Shown here one piece after another: positions 27,587-36,398 of a DNA stretch of 64,000 bases; within the stretch, counting starts at the first letter, position 1; each line of letters begins with the position of its first letter. Location: assembly GCA_016709865.1 (NCBI GenBank), contig JADJLX010000005.1:372001-436000 (forward strand), written 5' to 3'. The notes below the pieces were generated by a model that did no database searches, had not been told where the DNA came from, and saw nothing but the letters and a program-made list of their open reading frames with translations. Source of the stretch: Bacteroidales bacterium (GTDB taxonomy: Bacteria > Bacteroidota > Bacteroidia > Bacteroidales > VadinHA17). The position numbers and the translations under genes were made by a program.

Positions 27587-30010
27587 CTACTTGTTACCAA
27601 TTGTACCAAAAAGAATTCCTGCAAATATCATTATTGATAATAAATATATTGAAACAACTGTTCCAAACAGAGGAACTGTAAAACCTGATAATAGTATGAA
27701 TCCGAAAGCAGAACCTGATAGGTCAGCACTATAGGTGGCCGGGCATGAAGTCTGATCACCTTTATTCATCGTTAGCATTCTGAAAATACTGCCTGTGACT
27801 ATCGCCGGAACAAGAGCAGAAAGCGATAACAAAATGACCACCGTAATCCGATTTTCCAAATCAAGAATGTAATTGTACAACAACCCGGCTATTATGTAGA
27901 AAACTATCAGCATTAAGCACTTTCTTATTACGGTTATGGAGTTTATGAATCTGTTATCTGATATGGCTCCGATTGCGAGACCTGCCATCATACTCGCTAT
28001 TATTAAGCCTGTTAGCTGATACATATTCCCGATTGTAAGCTGCAGAGTGACAAGAAGTATTATCTCAAAACCAGCCATAGCTGAAGCAGTAAAGTACATC
28101 GTCATATTTCTCTTTCTTACAGTAAGAACAGGTGCTGCGAAGAATAGTATTATAATGATTAATACTGGGGTCTTCTCATTTAGATTTTTACTGAAATTAT
28201 AGGCCTGGAAATGATAATTTGCAATTGGAAACTCAGCACTGTTCTGCCTGACATTTCTGTCCATAAGTGCAATCGTCTCCCTTGACTTTTGACCTATAAT
28301 ATCATCAGCCAGATAATCAGGTCCGACATAAATATTTTGGATTTTTCCTGTCTCAATCATGCTGCAAAATGAAGTGGATAATTCGTTATCACTCGCAATG
28401 AAGTATAATTTGTTTCCGGCAACAGGCATAACCTTTTTAAAGACTGCTGAGAGACTGTTGAAAATTGATGAATAGAGATTCAGCGATTCTTTGTTAAGAT
28501 AATAATCACCCGGACCTGGTGAACACATAAAAATCCCTCCGGGATTGAGATGCTGCTTAACGTCATTAAAAAATTCTGTTGTGTAGTACCTGTTAAGAAG
28601 AAGAGTAGATGGAGGTGGAACAAGAACTATTACAACATCAACATTTTCCTTCATGCTTTTTATATATCTGAAAGCATCACTGTTAATTATAGTCAGATCT
28701 TTTGTCAGTGAATCTTTTCTGATATTTTCCAGACTGATCAGAGCCGGATCACGTTCGATATAAAATATCTTTTTTACAGGGTATTTTAGTATTTCAGGCA
28801 GATGTGATTTAAGGGATCCTGAAATGAGCAGTACTTTTTCCGGAGCCGGTCTCTGGATCATTGCATAATGAATATTTTCCTCCTTTTCTGCTGCATCATT
28901 CTTATATGAAAGTAAGCGCTGGTTATAGTATGTGCTTGATTCTCCCTTATATTCACCCTTTGAGATATTTCCATAAGGTGTGTCCTTTGAATACTTAATT
29001 CTGAGTCCGGGCATTAGTAACTGTCTGAAAAAAATATCAGGATTGGAGAGAATTATCACTGAGGCAATACAAAGTATTAATACTCTTGAAAATATTTTTA
29101 GTCTTTTGTTTATGATGTAATATGTAATGAGAGCGTAACCATGTGACATCACTATCAGAAGCAGCAAAATCTGGTAAGTATTAAGCAACCCTGCAGTAAG
29201 AATGGGAATCAGTAAACCTGATAATATGCCTCCGGCTGTCTCAATTGCGAATGATTTTCCCGCAACAAAATTGTTTTCAAAAGCAGCAAGAGTTGTTAAT
29301 TTAATAAAGGTAAAGCCTGAAACGAGACAGAACGGAATAAGGACCAGTAATGTGAAAATTATACTTTCGAGAAGTGATGGAGTTTGTCCCGGATTAAGAT
29401 AAAGCCTTGATAAGAGAACCAGCATTATAAGTGATATAAGAGGACTTAAGGAGAAGATCAGGTTAATCCGTTTTATATCAAAGTGTAATGATCTTCCTGC
29501 TAATGCAGAACCTGCAGATGAGCCGATGAGCCAGGATGCAAGGAATATACCTGTAATTAATTCATATCCCCCTGCAATATTGATCATCTCTCTGATCAGC
29601 AATAATTGTATTGCAGTGCTGAAAAAGCCAATTAAAAACAGATTTGTGCCTATATCAACATGGACAGTTGTACTATTTCGGATGCGATTCGTGGCACTTT
29701 CCTGTCGGTCGAAAATTCCTTTGAAGTATGGGAGATGCCATATAAAATGGATGATTCCCGTAAATGCCATACCTATCCCAAATTCCACATGCCATTTCAG
29801 TATTTGCTTTACAAAAGGAATATCCCACTTATAACTGATTTGCAGGGCCATAAATAGTCCGGCAAGAGCTGTAAGTATGAACGAAAGAGCAAGAATAGAA
29901 TTCCACAACTTCCTGTGAGTCTGATTAGTGTAGAAACCGTTCCGGTAGAACAGGTAGCTAATTAAATAAAAGAGGGAAGTTATAATTCCGGTGCCTATGA
30001 CATGATACAT
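27587..30010 (-). CDS. polytopic membrane protein with spermidine-synthase-like domain
   Basis: An 807-residue protein. Residues about 1-320 hold multiple hydrophobic helices. A spermidine-synthase-like Rossmann domain lies at about 350-590, and further helices fill 600-807. In the Rossmann part an acidic residue after a strand (YIERDPALI) and a later INSDAFRYI fit the SAM-binding pocket of the family. However, the glycine motif reads SGSLKSHL rather than GGGDGG, and the catalytic aspartate region reads VIVLVPPPST rather than a D-containing loop. Classical aminopropyltransferase activity is therefore unlikely. The gene lies two bases after the Memo-AMMECR1 gene and upstream of the radical SAM gene, suggesting a membrane partner of that system. 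Confidence 0.75.
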   Translation of the reverse strand: MYHVIGTGIITSLFYLISYLFYRNGFYTNQTHRKLWNSILALSFILTALAGLFMALQISYKWDIPFVKQILKWHVEFGIGMAFTGIIHFIWHLPYFKGIFDRQESATNRIRNSTTVHVDIGTNLFLIGFFSTAIQLLLIREMINIAGGYELITGIFLASWLIGSSAGSALAGRSLHFDIKRINLIFSLSPLISLIMLVLLSRLYLNPGQTPSLLESIIFTLLVLIPFCLVSGFTFIKLTTLAAFENNFVAGKSFAIETAGGILSGLLIPILTAGLLNTYQILLLLIVMSHGYALITYYIINKRLKIFSRVLILCIASVIILSNPDIFFRQLLMPGLRIKYSKDTPYGNISKGEYKGESSTYYNQRLLSYKNDAAEKEENIHYAMIQRPAPEKVLLISGSLKSHLPEILKYPVKKIFYIERDPALISLENIRKDSLTKDLTIINSDAFRYIKSMKENVDVVIVLVPPPSTLLLNRYYTTEFFNDVKQHLNPGGIFMCSPGPGDYYLNKESLNLYSSIFNSLSAVFKKVMPVAGNKLYFIASDNELSTSFCSMIETGKIQNIYVGPDYLADDIIGQKSRETIALMDRNVRQNSAEFPIANYHFQAYNFSKNLNEKTPVLIIIILFFAAPVLTVRKRNMTMYFTASAMAGFEIILLVTLQLTIGNMYQLTGLIIASMMAGLAIGAISDNRFINSITVIRKCLMLIVFYIIAGLLYNYILDLENRITVVILLSLSALVPAIVTGSIFRMLTMNKGDQTSCPATYSADLSGSAFGFILLSGFTVPLFGTVVSIYLLSIMIFAGILFGTIGNK

Positions 30011-30012
30011 GA

Positions 30013-31521
30013 CTATTTTCTCTTTTCTTCGAGAACGACTCCTTCATAGATAAATAATTCGGCATCTCTCCATCCGTCCCATCCGAGTCCTGCCTTGTCC
30101 CTCGAAGTGTATCCAAGAAATTCCTCAATGCTCCATCCATTCTCTGTTGCGACCTGGGGCAGCATGGTTCCCGATCTGGAGTCCTTCCTTATATAAATGC
30201 CATGTCGACCAAGGATGATCTCCTCTGGTTTATTAATTCTTTTAAGCGGACCAAGAACAGTTATCTCCATCTCTGCCACACCAAGTTCTTCAGATGTTAA
30301 GGGAGAAAACCGCGGATCTTCAAAAGCCGAGGAAAAGGCTGAAGCCCTTACAGCTTCATATAGTGGATCCTTAGAAATAAATCTGCCAATGCATCCTCTT
30401 AGTCTTCCTTCAATTTTCAGAGTGACAAATGCACCCATGGGTTCCTTTAAGTGGTCAGGAATCTTTCCGGCATCAATCCGGCTTTCATTTTTACCTGAAA
30501 AACCAGATTTAATGCTGTTCCCTGCAATAGAGAAGAGTATTTCCTTTTCCTTTTCAGTGAATGAAAATGACTCCTGAATATTTCCGGTCTTTTCTTTTTT
30601 CTGATTATTGTCGAAAAGCACAATGGCATTATAGCCAACAACTTCATCTTTGCTCCCGTATGATGAGTCTCCTGAATTTGTGTAGTCAATAATTTTGTAC
30701 TGAAGACTGGTGTTCTTTTCTGATAGATAGAGTAGTGTAAGTCCGGAGCTCCATCCGCACATACTTGTTGCCAGACCGTTTATCTGTTTCTCAGAATTCT
30801 TTTGTAAAGAGGTAAGAAAAGTCTTAGGATTGCCTGAGGCAATTCCATGCGCAGTAGCTTTGTCGGTCTCAACCGCATCCTTATAAGAAGGGTAATGTGA
30901 AAAATCGCTGCTGATTATAAACAGATTCTCATTTGTGAACCATGGTCTCAGTGCCTCAGCTATTTGCTTTATAGTCTTTTCATTATCCGTGCCAATAATA
31001 ATAGGAATAATCGGAGGCAGGTTAGTGAAGTATGACTGGATTAATGGAATCTGTACTTCAATACTATGCTCGCTGATATGCGATTTTACCGGAAAATTGA
31101 AAACACTATTCTCTTTAATTAGTTTATTGCCAATTTCTTTGTTTACAACAGCTTTCCCGAGTGGTGTGATATAATCCCCTGTATTGTAGACTGAAGCTCC
31201 GTCGAAAGCCATAACATGACTTGAACCAATTATAAAAATGTTCTTATATATTGTACTTTTGGGTATAGCAGATAACGCAGCAGCTGCCGTATTACCAGAA
31301 AATATATAACCGGCATGCGGAGAAATAATGGCCCTGACATAACCTGGAACGTCCGGCTTTTTACATTTTTCAAATAGCAGGTTTATATCTTTTATTAAAA
31401 TCTCTTTATCGGCAGAATAGAATCTGCCAGCTGCAACCGGCTGCCTGTCGGTTGAATTATTCTGTGAATAGGTTTCCATAATAGTGAATATTGAGAACAA
31501 AACCACTAGTACTATTCTCAT
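30013..31521 (-). CDS. AmmeMemoRadiSam protein B-A fusion (Memo domain plus AMMECR1 domain)
   Basis: A 502-residue protein joining two usually separate parts. An N-terminal signal peptide is apparent (MRIVLVVLFSIFTIM, then TYSQ, residues 1-20). The Memo-like domain (about 25-305) keeps metal-site residues equivalent to those of human MEMO1: H in SPHAGYIFSG (H69), H in GSSHVMAF, H in DFSHYPSY and C in MCGWSSG. The AMMECR1 domain (about 320-500) contains the family hallmark LRGCIG and a C-terminal GLGWDGW segment. It is the first gene of the operon with the membrane protein and the radical SAM enzyme. Family membership is clear. The biochemical role is unknown, and export is inferred only from the leader. 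Confidence 0.9.
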   Translation of the reverse strand: MRIVLVVLFSIFTIMETYSQNNSTDRQPVAAGRFYSADKEILIKDINLLFEKCKKPDVPGYVRAIISPHAGYIFSGNTAAAALSAIPKSTIYKNIFIIGSSHVMAFDGASVYNTGDYITPLGKAVVNKEIGNKLIKENSVFNFPVKSHISEHSIEVQIPLIQSYFTNLPPIIPIIIGTDNEKTIKQIAEALRPWFTNENLFIISSDFSHYPSYKDAVETDKATAHGIASGNPKTFLTSLQKNSEKQINGLATSMCGWSSGLTLLYLSEKNTSLQYKIIDYTNSGDSSYGSKDEVVGYNAIVLFDNNQKKEKTGNIQESFSFTEKEKEILFSIAGNSIKSGFSGKNESRIDAGKIPDHLKEPMGAFVTLKIEGRLRGCIGRFISKDPLYEAVRASAFSSAFEDPRFSPLTSEELGVAEMEITVLGPLKRINKPEEIILGRHGIYIRKDSRSGTMLPQVATENGWSIEEFLGYTSRDKAGLGWDGWRDAELFIYEGVVLEEKRK

Positions 31522-31533
31522 AGAAATAAGTTA

Positions 31534-31560
31534 TTTTGACCAATTAAAGTTAGGTCAAAA
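31534..31560 (-). terminator. hairpin between the SiaC-like and Memo-AMMECR1 genes
   Basis: TTTTGACC (31534-31541) pairs with GGTCAAAA (31553-31560) with an 11-base loop. It lies downstream of the SiaC-like gene on the minus strand and could end its transcript. The stem is AT-rich and the T tract is modest. Confidence 0.45.
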
Positions 31561-31604
31561 AACTGAAGAATAAATGATTTGAAATAGATTTTTAGAGATG
31601 AAAA

Positions 31605-32060
31605 TCAGATAAGAACGATTGATTCTTTCAGAACTTCTCCCTTTTCATCGGTGCCGTAGATTTTTATTCCCATACTAAGACCTGGTGTGCCAATCATATC
31701 AATTATGGGACTAAGGGCATCTTTTAGATCTTCAACCTCCATATTATCATATTCTTCAATATTGAAGTAAAGGTGAATCAGTAATGTATATTCACTTTCC
31801 TGAATAGATGATAAGGCTTTTACTATTTTGGCAAGCCAGATTGAAGAAGAAGTATTGAAGTATTCAAGATTAAATCGAAGGTTGGTTGTATGCCGCGGGT
31901 TTTTAATATAAGCCAAGACCCATTTTAGCACATTTTCATACAGATCAGCAGCGTTTTCAGGGATCGACCTGCCGGAAAATATCAGCTCTCCAGTCAGATG
32001 ATTTAAATCAATCTGAGGGGTTTTTACTGTGGGTTCAACAAAATAACTCTTTAGTTCCAC
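31605..32060 (-). CDS. SiaC-family (DUF1987) regulatory phosphoprotein
   Basis: A 151-residue cytosolic protein of the DUF1987/SiaC family. It shows the family's FVEPTVKTPQIDLN start, then GRSIPENAADLYENVLKWV and FNLEYFNTSSSIWLAKIVKAL. In Pseudomonas SiaC is phosphorylated by the kinase SiaB and dephosphorylated by the phosphatase SiaA, and it controls a diguanylate cyclase. The TSS after FN is in the region where the regulatory phosphothreonine or serine lies in SiaC. No SiaA or SiaB gene is adjacent here. It is divergent from argS. A candidate -7 box lies 45 bases upstream. Confidence 0.85.
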   Translation of the reverse strand: MELKSYFVEPTVKTPQIDLNHLTGELIFSGRSIPENAADLYENVLKWVLAYIKNPRHTTNLRFNLEYFNTSSSIWLAKIVKALSSIQESEYTLLIHLYFNIEEYDNMEVEDLKDALSPIIDMIGTPGLSMGIKIYGTDEKGEVLKESIVLI

Positions 32061-32104
32061 ATTATTGATATTAATCCGTTTAAAAATATACTAAGTGAAC
32101 ATCT

Positions 32105-32112
32105 CAAAAGTA
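32105..32112 (-). promoter_or_regulatory. -7 box of the SiaC-like gene
   Basis: TACTTTTG on the minus strand (complement of 32105-32112) fits TAnnTTTG. No convincing -33 is seen at the right distance. Confidence 0.4.
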
Positions 32113-32237
32113 TAACATCTTTTTAATAATGGTATTCTCTTTAATCAAAAAGAACTGCTCGGTAGTCAAATAAATCAATCGTTTGGTATAAACCATCTGA
32201 ACTGATAGGCTTTGTATGTTCCTTTTGATAATTTTTA

Positions 32238-32269
32238 TTGCTAGTCAATTCATTAAAATGTTATCTTTG
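32238..32269 (+). promoter_or_regulatory. argS promoter
   Basis: TTG at 32238-32240 and TATCTTTG at 32262-32269, spaced by 21 bases, fit the Bacteroidetes -33/-7 promoter. The -7 box lies about 25 bases before the argS ATG. Confidence 0.65.
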
Positions 32270-32293
32270 CAGGCTGAAATTTGAAAAGAAAAA

Positions 32294-34081
32294 ATGGAGA
32301 TTATCCTTAAAGAAAAGGTAAAAGAAGCTGTTCAGATTATTTATAACAGCAAAGTTGAAGACGATCTGATACAGATTCAGGAAACCAGAAAAGACTTCAA
32401 AGGTGATTTTACCGTAGTTGTTTTCCCGCTTTTGCGTTTTTCAAAGAATACTCCGGAAAAAACCGGAGAAATGATCGGATCATATATTGTTGATAACTAT
32501 CCTGCTGTATCAGGTTTCAATGTCATAAAGGGTTTTTTGAATCTTGAAATTTCAGATAAATGGTGGATTGAGTATTTCGAACAGATGGCAGTTGAGAAGA
32601 GTCATCTTGAAAGCTGTCAGGTCAAAAATCCAGAGACAATTCTCGTTGAATATTCATCGCCAAATACAAATAAGCCATTACATCTTGGCCATATCAGGAA
32701 TAACCTCCTGGGATTCTCATTGTACCGTATAATGTCTTCATGCGGACATAAAGTAATCAAGACTAATATTGTTAACGACAGGGGAATTCATATCTGCAAA
32801 TCTATGCTTGCCTGGCAGAAATTTGGTAACGGAGAGACACCTGCTTCATCAGGAATGAAAGGTGACCATCTCGTTGGCAAATATTATGTTCTTTTTGAGA
32901 AGGAATACAGGGCACAGATAGAGGAGATGGTGAGGGCTGGTGCAAATGAAAATGATGCAAAGAATTCAGCTCCTCTGATGAAGGAGATCCGCGAGATGCT
33001 TCTTAAGTGGGAGGCAGGCGATAATGAAGTGATCACTCTCTGGAAAATGATGAATTCATGGGTATATGCCGGTTTTGATGAGACTTATAAGAGACTTGGT
33101 GTAGATTTCGACATAATCTATTATGAATCTGATACATATAAAACTGGCCGGGATATCGTTCTTGATGCTCTGAAAAAAAATGTTCTTTATCAGAATGAAG
33201 ATAAATCTATCTGGGCTGACCTTACACCTGAGGGCCTTGACCAGAAGCTTCTCCTTCGTTCAGATGGAACTGCTGTCTATATGACTCAGGATCTGGGTAC
33301 AGCGGTTGCCCGATATAATGAATATAAATTCGATAAGAATATTTATGTGGTTGGAAATGAACAAAACTATCATTTCCAGGTACTTAGAGCAATTCTTAAA
33401 AGAATGGGATATAGCTGGTCCGATGGTCTTATCCATTTCTCATACGGAATGGTTGAGCTGCCTGAAGGAAGGATGAAATCGCGTGAGGGTACGATTGTTG
33501 ATGCCGACGACCTGATTACTGAGATGCAGGAGACAGCAAGGGAAGTCTCTCTGGAACTCGGAAAACTGTCTGATTTTTCAGATATAGAAAAAGAGGACAT
33601 TTTCCGTAAAATAGGTCTGGCAGCTCTAAAGTATTATATTCTTAAAGTTGATCCCCGTAAGAATATGACTTTTAATCCTGCTGAATCGATTGATTTTAAT
33701 GGAAATACAGGCCCGTTCATTCAGTATACCTATACCAGGATTAAGTCTGTTTTCAGAAAGGCTGAGCAAACAGGTGTTCATTTTGATTCAGGAAAGTTGT
33801 CCGAAACAAAAGCAGGGGAGAAGGAGATTGATCTGATTAAGTTACTCAGAAAGTTCTCTGAAACGGTATCAGCTGCTGCCAATGATCAGAGCCCTGCATT
33901 AATAGCAAATTACTGTTATGATCTTGCAAGGGAGTATAACCAGTTCTACCACGATTTTTCAATTCTTGGTGAAACTGATCCTGATATCAGAAACTTCAGA
34001 CTTGTATTGTCAAAAGTAACAAGTGAAATACTTTTTACGGGAATGTGGTTATTGGGAATTGAGATGCCGGAGAGAATGTGA
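32294..34081 (+). CDS. argS: arginyl-tRNA synthetase
   Basis: A 595-residue class I synthetase that loads arginine on tRNA-Arg. An N-terminal Arg-tRNA-synthetase add-1 domain (about 1-85) is followed by the nucleotide site with the HIGH-type motif PLHLGHIRNN, and then GRMKSREGT in place of KMSKS. The anticodon-binding DALR domain begins near 455 (FIQYTYTRIKSVFR). Length is normal. It ends at 34081 in the edge of a word repeat that separates it from ffh. Confidence 0.97.
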   Translation: MEIILKEKVKEAVQIIYNSKVEDDLIQIQETRKDFKGDFTVVVFPLLRFSKNTPEKTGEMIGSYIVDNYPAVSGFNVIKGFLNLEISDKWWIEYFEQMAVEKSHLESCQVKNPETILVEYSSPNTNKPLHLGHIRNNLLGFSLYRIMSSCGHKVIKTNIVNDRGIHICKSMLAWQKFGNGETPASSGMKGDHLVGKYYVLFEKEYRAQIEEMVRAGANENDAKNSAPLMKEIREMLLKWEAGDNEVITLWKMMNSWVYAGFDETYKRLGVDFDIIYYESDTYKTGRDIVLDALKKNVLYQNEDKSIWADLTPEGLDQKLLLRSDGTAVYMTQDLGTAVARYNEYKFDKNIYVVGNEQNYHFQVLRAILKRMGYSWSDGLIHFSYGMVELPEGRMKSREGTIVDADDLITEMQETAREVSLELGKLSDFSDIEKEDIFRKIGLAALKYYILKVDPRKNMTFNPAESIDFNGNTGPFIQYTYTRIKSVFRKAEQTGVHFDSGKLSETKAGEKEIDLIKLLRKFSETVSAAANDQSPALIANYCYDLAREYNQFYHDFSILGETDPDIRNFRLVLSKVTSEILFTGMWLLGIEMPERM

Positions 34082-34155
34082 GAAGTCGGAAGACTGAAGA
34101 CGGAAGACGGAAGAAGAAAACTTCGGACTTCGGTCTCCGGTCTTCGGTCTCAGGT
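34082..34155. repeat. intergenic word repeat (GGAAGACGGAAG / CTTCGGTCTCCGG)
   Basis: The left half is GAAGACGGAAGACGGAAG-like units, the right half is CTTCGGTCTCCGGTCTTCGG-like units, and they are partly complementary, so the element could fold into a long imperfect hairpin. It lies between argS and ffh and stays open in frame, giving a false N-terminal extension of 36 residues to ffh. Confidence 0.75.
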
Positions 34156-34185
34156 TTATTAGAAATGTATATAATTAAATATCAT

Positions 34186-35505
34186 ATGTTTGAAAATCTA
34201 AGTGAACGGCTGGAGAAATCCTTTAAACTATTAAAGGGACAGGGCAGGATATCTGAAATAAATATCGCTGAGACACTTAAGGAAGTACGTCGTGCACTTC
34301 TCGACGCTGATGTTAACTTCAAAATTGCAAAACAATTCACTGATACGGTTAAACAGAAGGCTCTGGGGCAGGAGGTACTGAAGTCGGTTAATCCATCTCA
34401 GATGATGGTAAAAATAGTCCACGATGAGCTTGTTGATCTCATGGGTGGAGATAAGACTGACATCAATATTAAGATCAATCCATCGGTGATTCTTATTGCC
34501 GGACTTCAGGGGTCAGGAAAAACAACCTTCAGCGGAAAACTTGCTAAATGGGTTAAAAGCAAAAGAAGTAAGAATCCGCTGCTTGTTGCCTGTGATGTTT
34601 ACAGACCTGCTGCTATTGAGCAGTTGAAGATAATTGGTGCCCAGATAGAAGTTCCGGTATACACTGAAGATGGGAACCTCAATCCTGTTACTATTGCAAA
34701 AAATGCAATCAGGGAAGCTAAGCTGAAGGGACATGATCTGGTAATTATAGATACGGCAGGACGTCTGGCTATTGATGAGCAGATGATGAATGAGATTGCA
34801 GCAGTCAAAGCCGCTGTTTCACCTCATGAAATACTCTTTGTGGTAGATTCAATGACTGGTCAGGATGCTGTCAATACAGCAAAGGAATTCAACGACAGAC
34901 TTGATTTTGATGGAGTTGTTTTGACAAAACTTGACGGTGATACAAGGGGAGGAGCTGCCTTATCAATAAAGTCGGTAGTTAATAAACCGATAAAATTTGT
35001 CAGCTCAGGAGAAAAAATGGATGCAATTGACATCTTTTATCCTGAAAGGATGGCTGACAGGATCCTTGGAATGGGTGATATAGTTTCTCTTGTTGAAAAA
35101 GCTCAGGAGCAATTTGACTCCGAGGAAGCTAGAAAACTCCAGAAAAAAATTGCTAAGGACCAGTTCGATTTTAACGATTTTATCGCGCAGATTCAGCAGA
35201 TTAAGAAAATGGGTAATGTCAAGGACCTTATGGCTATGATTCCTGGTGTCGGCAAAGCTGTGAAAGATCTTGATATCGATGATAATGCGTTTAAGGGAAT
35301 TGAAGCTATAATAAGAAGCATGACTCCTGAGGAAAGAATTAATCCTGTTGTACTTAATGGAAGCAGGCGCAAAAGAATTGCTCTGGGAAGCGGAACAAGC
35401 GTTCAGGAAGTTAATAAACTGCTGAAACAATTTGACGAGACAAGAAGGATGATGAAAATGATGACTAAACCTGGCAATGCAGCCAGACTTATGGGTAAAA
35501 AATAA
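34186..35505 (+). CDS. ffh: signal recognition particle protein Ffh
   Basis: A 439-residue GTPase of the signal recognition particle, which brings nascent membrane and secretory proteins to FtsY and SecYEG. The N domain begins [24 protein letters not shown]. The G domain shows [18 protein letters not shown] and [10 protein letters not shown]. The methionine-rich M domain is near the C terminus ([18 protein letters not shown]). The ATG at 34186 is chosen because it gives the family start. The open frame continues upstream through a word repeat to a GTG at 34078, which would add a 36-residue low-complexity leader of no coding character. Confidence 0.97.
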   Translation: MFENLSERLEKSFKLLKGQGRISEINIAETLKEVRRALLDADVNFKIAKQFTDTVKQKALGQEVLKSVNPSQMMVKIVHDELVDLMGGDKTDINIKINPSVILIAGLQGSGKTTFSGKLAKWVKSKRSKNPLLVACDVYRPAAIEQLKIIGAQIEVPVYTEDGNLNPVTIAKNAIREAKLKGHDLVIIDTAGRLAIDEQMMNEIAAVKAAVSPHEILFVVDSMTGQDAVNTAKEFNDRLDFDGVVLTKLDGDTRGGAALSIKSVVNKPIKFVSSGEKMDAIDIFYPERMADRILGMGDIVSLVEKAQEQFDSEEARKLQKKIAKDQFDFNDFIAQIQQIKKMGNVKDLMAMIPGVGKAVKDLDIDDNAFKGIEAIIRSMTPEERINPVVLNGSRRKRIALGSGTSVQEVNKLLKQFDETRRMMKMMTKPGNAARLMGKK

Positions 35506-35512
35506 TCTCCTG

Positions 35513-36388
35513 ATGTATATTACAATTGATGGTAAAAAAGTTGCAGCTGACATCAAGCTTGAAATTGCTGAAGAAGTCAGAAAAATTAAAGCTTCAGGTA
35601 ACAAAGTTCCTCACCTGGCTGCTATTCTCGTTGGCAACAATGGCTCGAGTGAATCTTATGTTGCTCATAAAGTAAAGGATTGCGCAGAAGTTGGTTTCAT
35701 GTCAACACTTATCCGTTTCGGGAATGAAGTCAGCGAGGATACCCTTCTTGCTAAGATCTCCGAACTTAATAATGATTCAGAAGTAGATGGTTTTATTGTT
35801 CAACTGCCTTTGCCCTCGCATATATCTGAAAATAAGGTAATTGAAGCAATTGATCCTCAGAAGGATGCAGATGGCTTTCATCCTGTTAATCTTGGAAAAA
35901 TGGTAATCGGTCTGCCTTGTTTCTTACCGGCTACACCATTTGGCATTATTGAACTCATTAAGCGATATAAGATTGAAACATCAGGGAAATATTGTGTAGT
36001 AATCGGCAGAAGTAACATTGTGGGAAGGCCTGTAAGTATCCTGCTTTCCCAAAAAGGAATTGATTCAACCGTTACAGTTGTTCACAGCCGGACAAAAAAT
36101 ATTGCTGGTATTGTACGCCAGGCTGACATCATAATTGCTGCTATTGGATCTCCCGGGTTTGTTACCGCTGACATGGTAAAAGATGGTGCAGTAGTGATAG
36201 ATGTTGGGACAACCAGAATTCCAAATTCTGAAACAAAATCAGGCTTTAAACTTGTGGGAGATGTTGATTTTGAGAATGTTGCAGGTAAATGTTCTTTTAT
36301 TACACCTGTTCCCGGAGGAGTTGGTCCAATGACGAGAGTATCACTGCTACGGAATACCCTTATAGCAGCATCTAAGAAGCATCAATAA
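35513..36388 (+). CDS. folD: bifunctional methylenetetrahydrofolate dehydrogenase/cyclohydrolase FolD
   Basis: A 291-residue enzyme that interconverts 5,10-methylene-THF and 10-formyl-THF using NADP. Catalytic features are the YVAHKVKDC motif with the active-site lysine, [20 protein letters not shown], the dinucleotide site [13 protein letters not shown], and the terminal [11 protein letters not shown]. It starts at ATG 35513 ([11 protein letters not shown]), seven bases after the ffh stop. An in-frame upstream ATG at 35477 lies inside ffh and does not fit the family start. It is probably co-transcribed with ffh and convergent with the PD40 lipoprotein gene. Confidence 0.97.
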   Translation: MYITIDGKKVAADIKLEIAEEVRKIKASGNKVPHLAAILVGNNGSSESYVAHKVKDCAEVGFMSTLIRFGNEVSEDTLLAKISELNNDSEVDGFIVQLPLPSHISENKVIEAIDPQKDADGFHPVNLGKMVIGLPCFLPATPFGIIELIKRYKIETSGKYCVVIGRSNIVGRPVSILLSQKGIDSTVTVVHSRTKNIAGIVRQADIIIAAIGSPGFVTADMVKDGAVVIDVGTTRIPNSETKSGFKLVGDVDFENVAGKCSFITPVPGGVGPMTRVSLLRNTLIAASKKHQ

Positions 36389-36398
36389 TAAAACTAGA

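Noticed and set aside
34082-34155. CRISPR-like repeat
   Set aside because: The words are short and adjacent without unique spacers of constant length, and no cas genes are present.
34078-34185. N-terminal extension of ffh
   Set aside because: The 36 extra residues come from an intergenic word repeat and the next ATG gives the exact family start.
35005-35604. A 199-residue minus-strand open frame opposite ffh and folD
   Set aside because: It lies wholly across two well-conserved genes, its protein is low in family-like features and rich in F, S, H and I as expected from antisense reading, and no promoter is visible.
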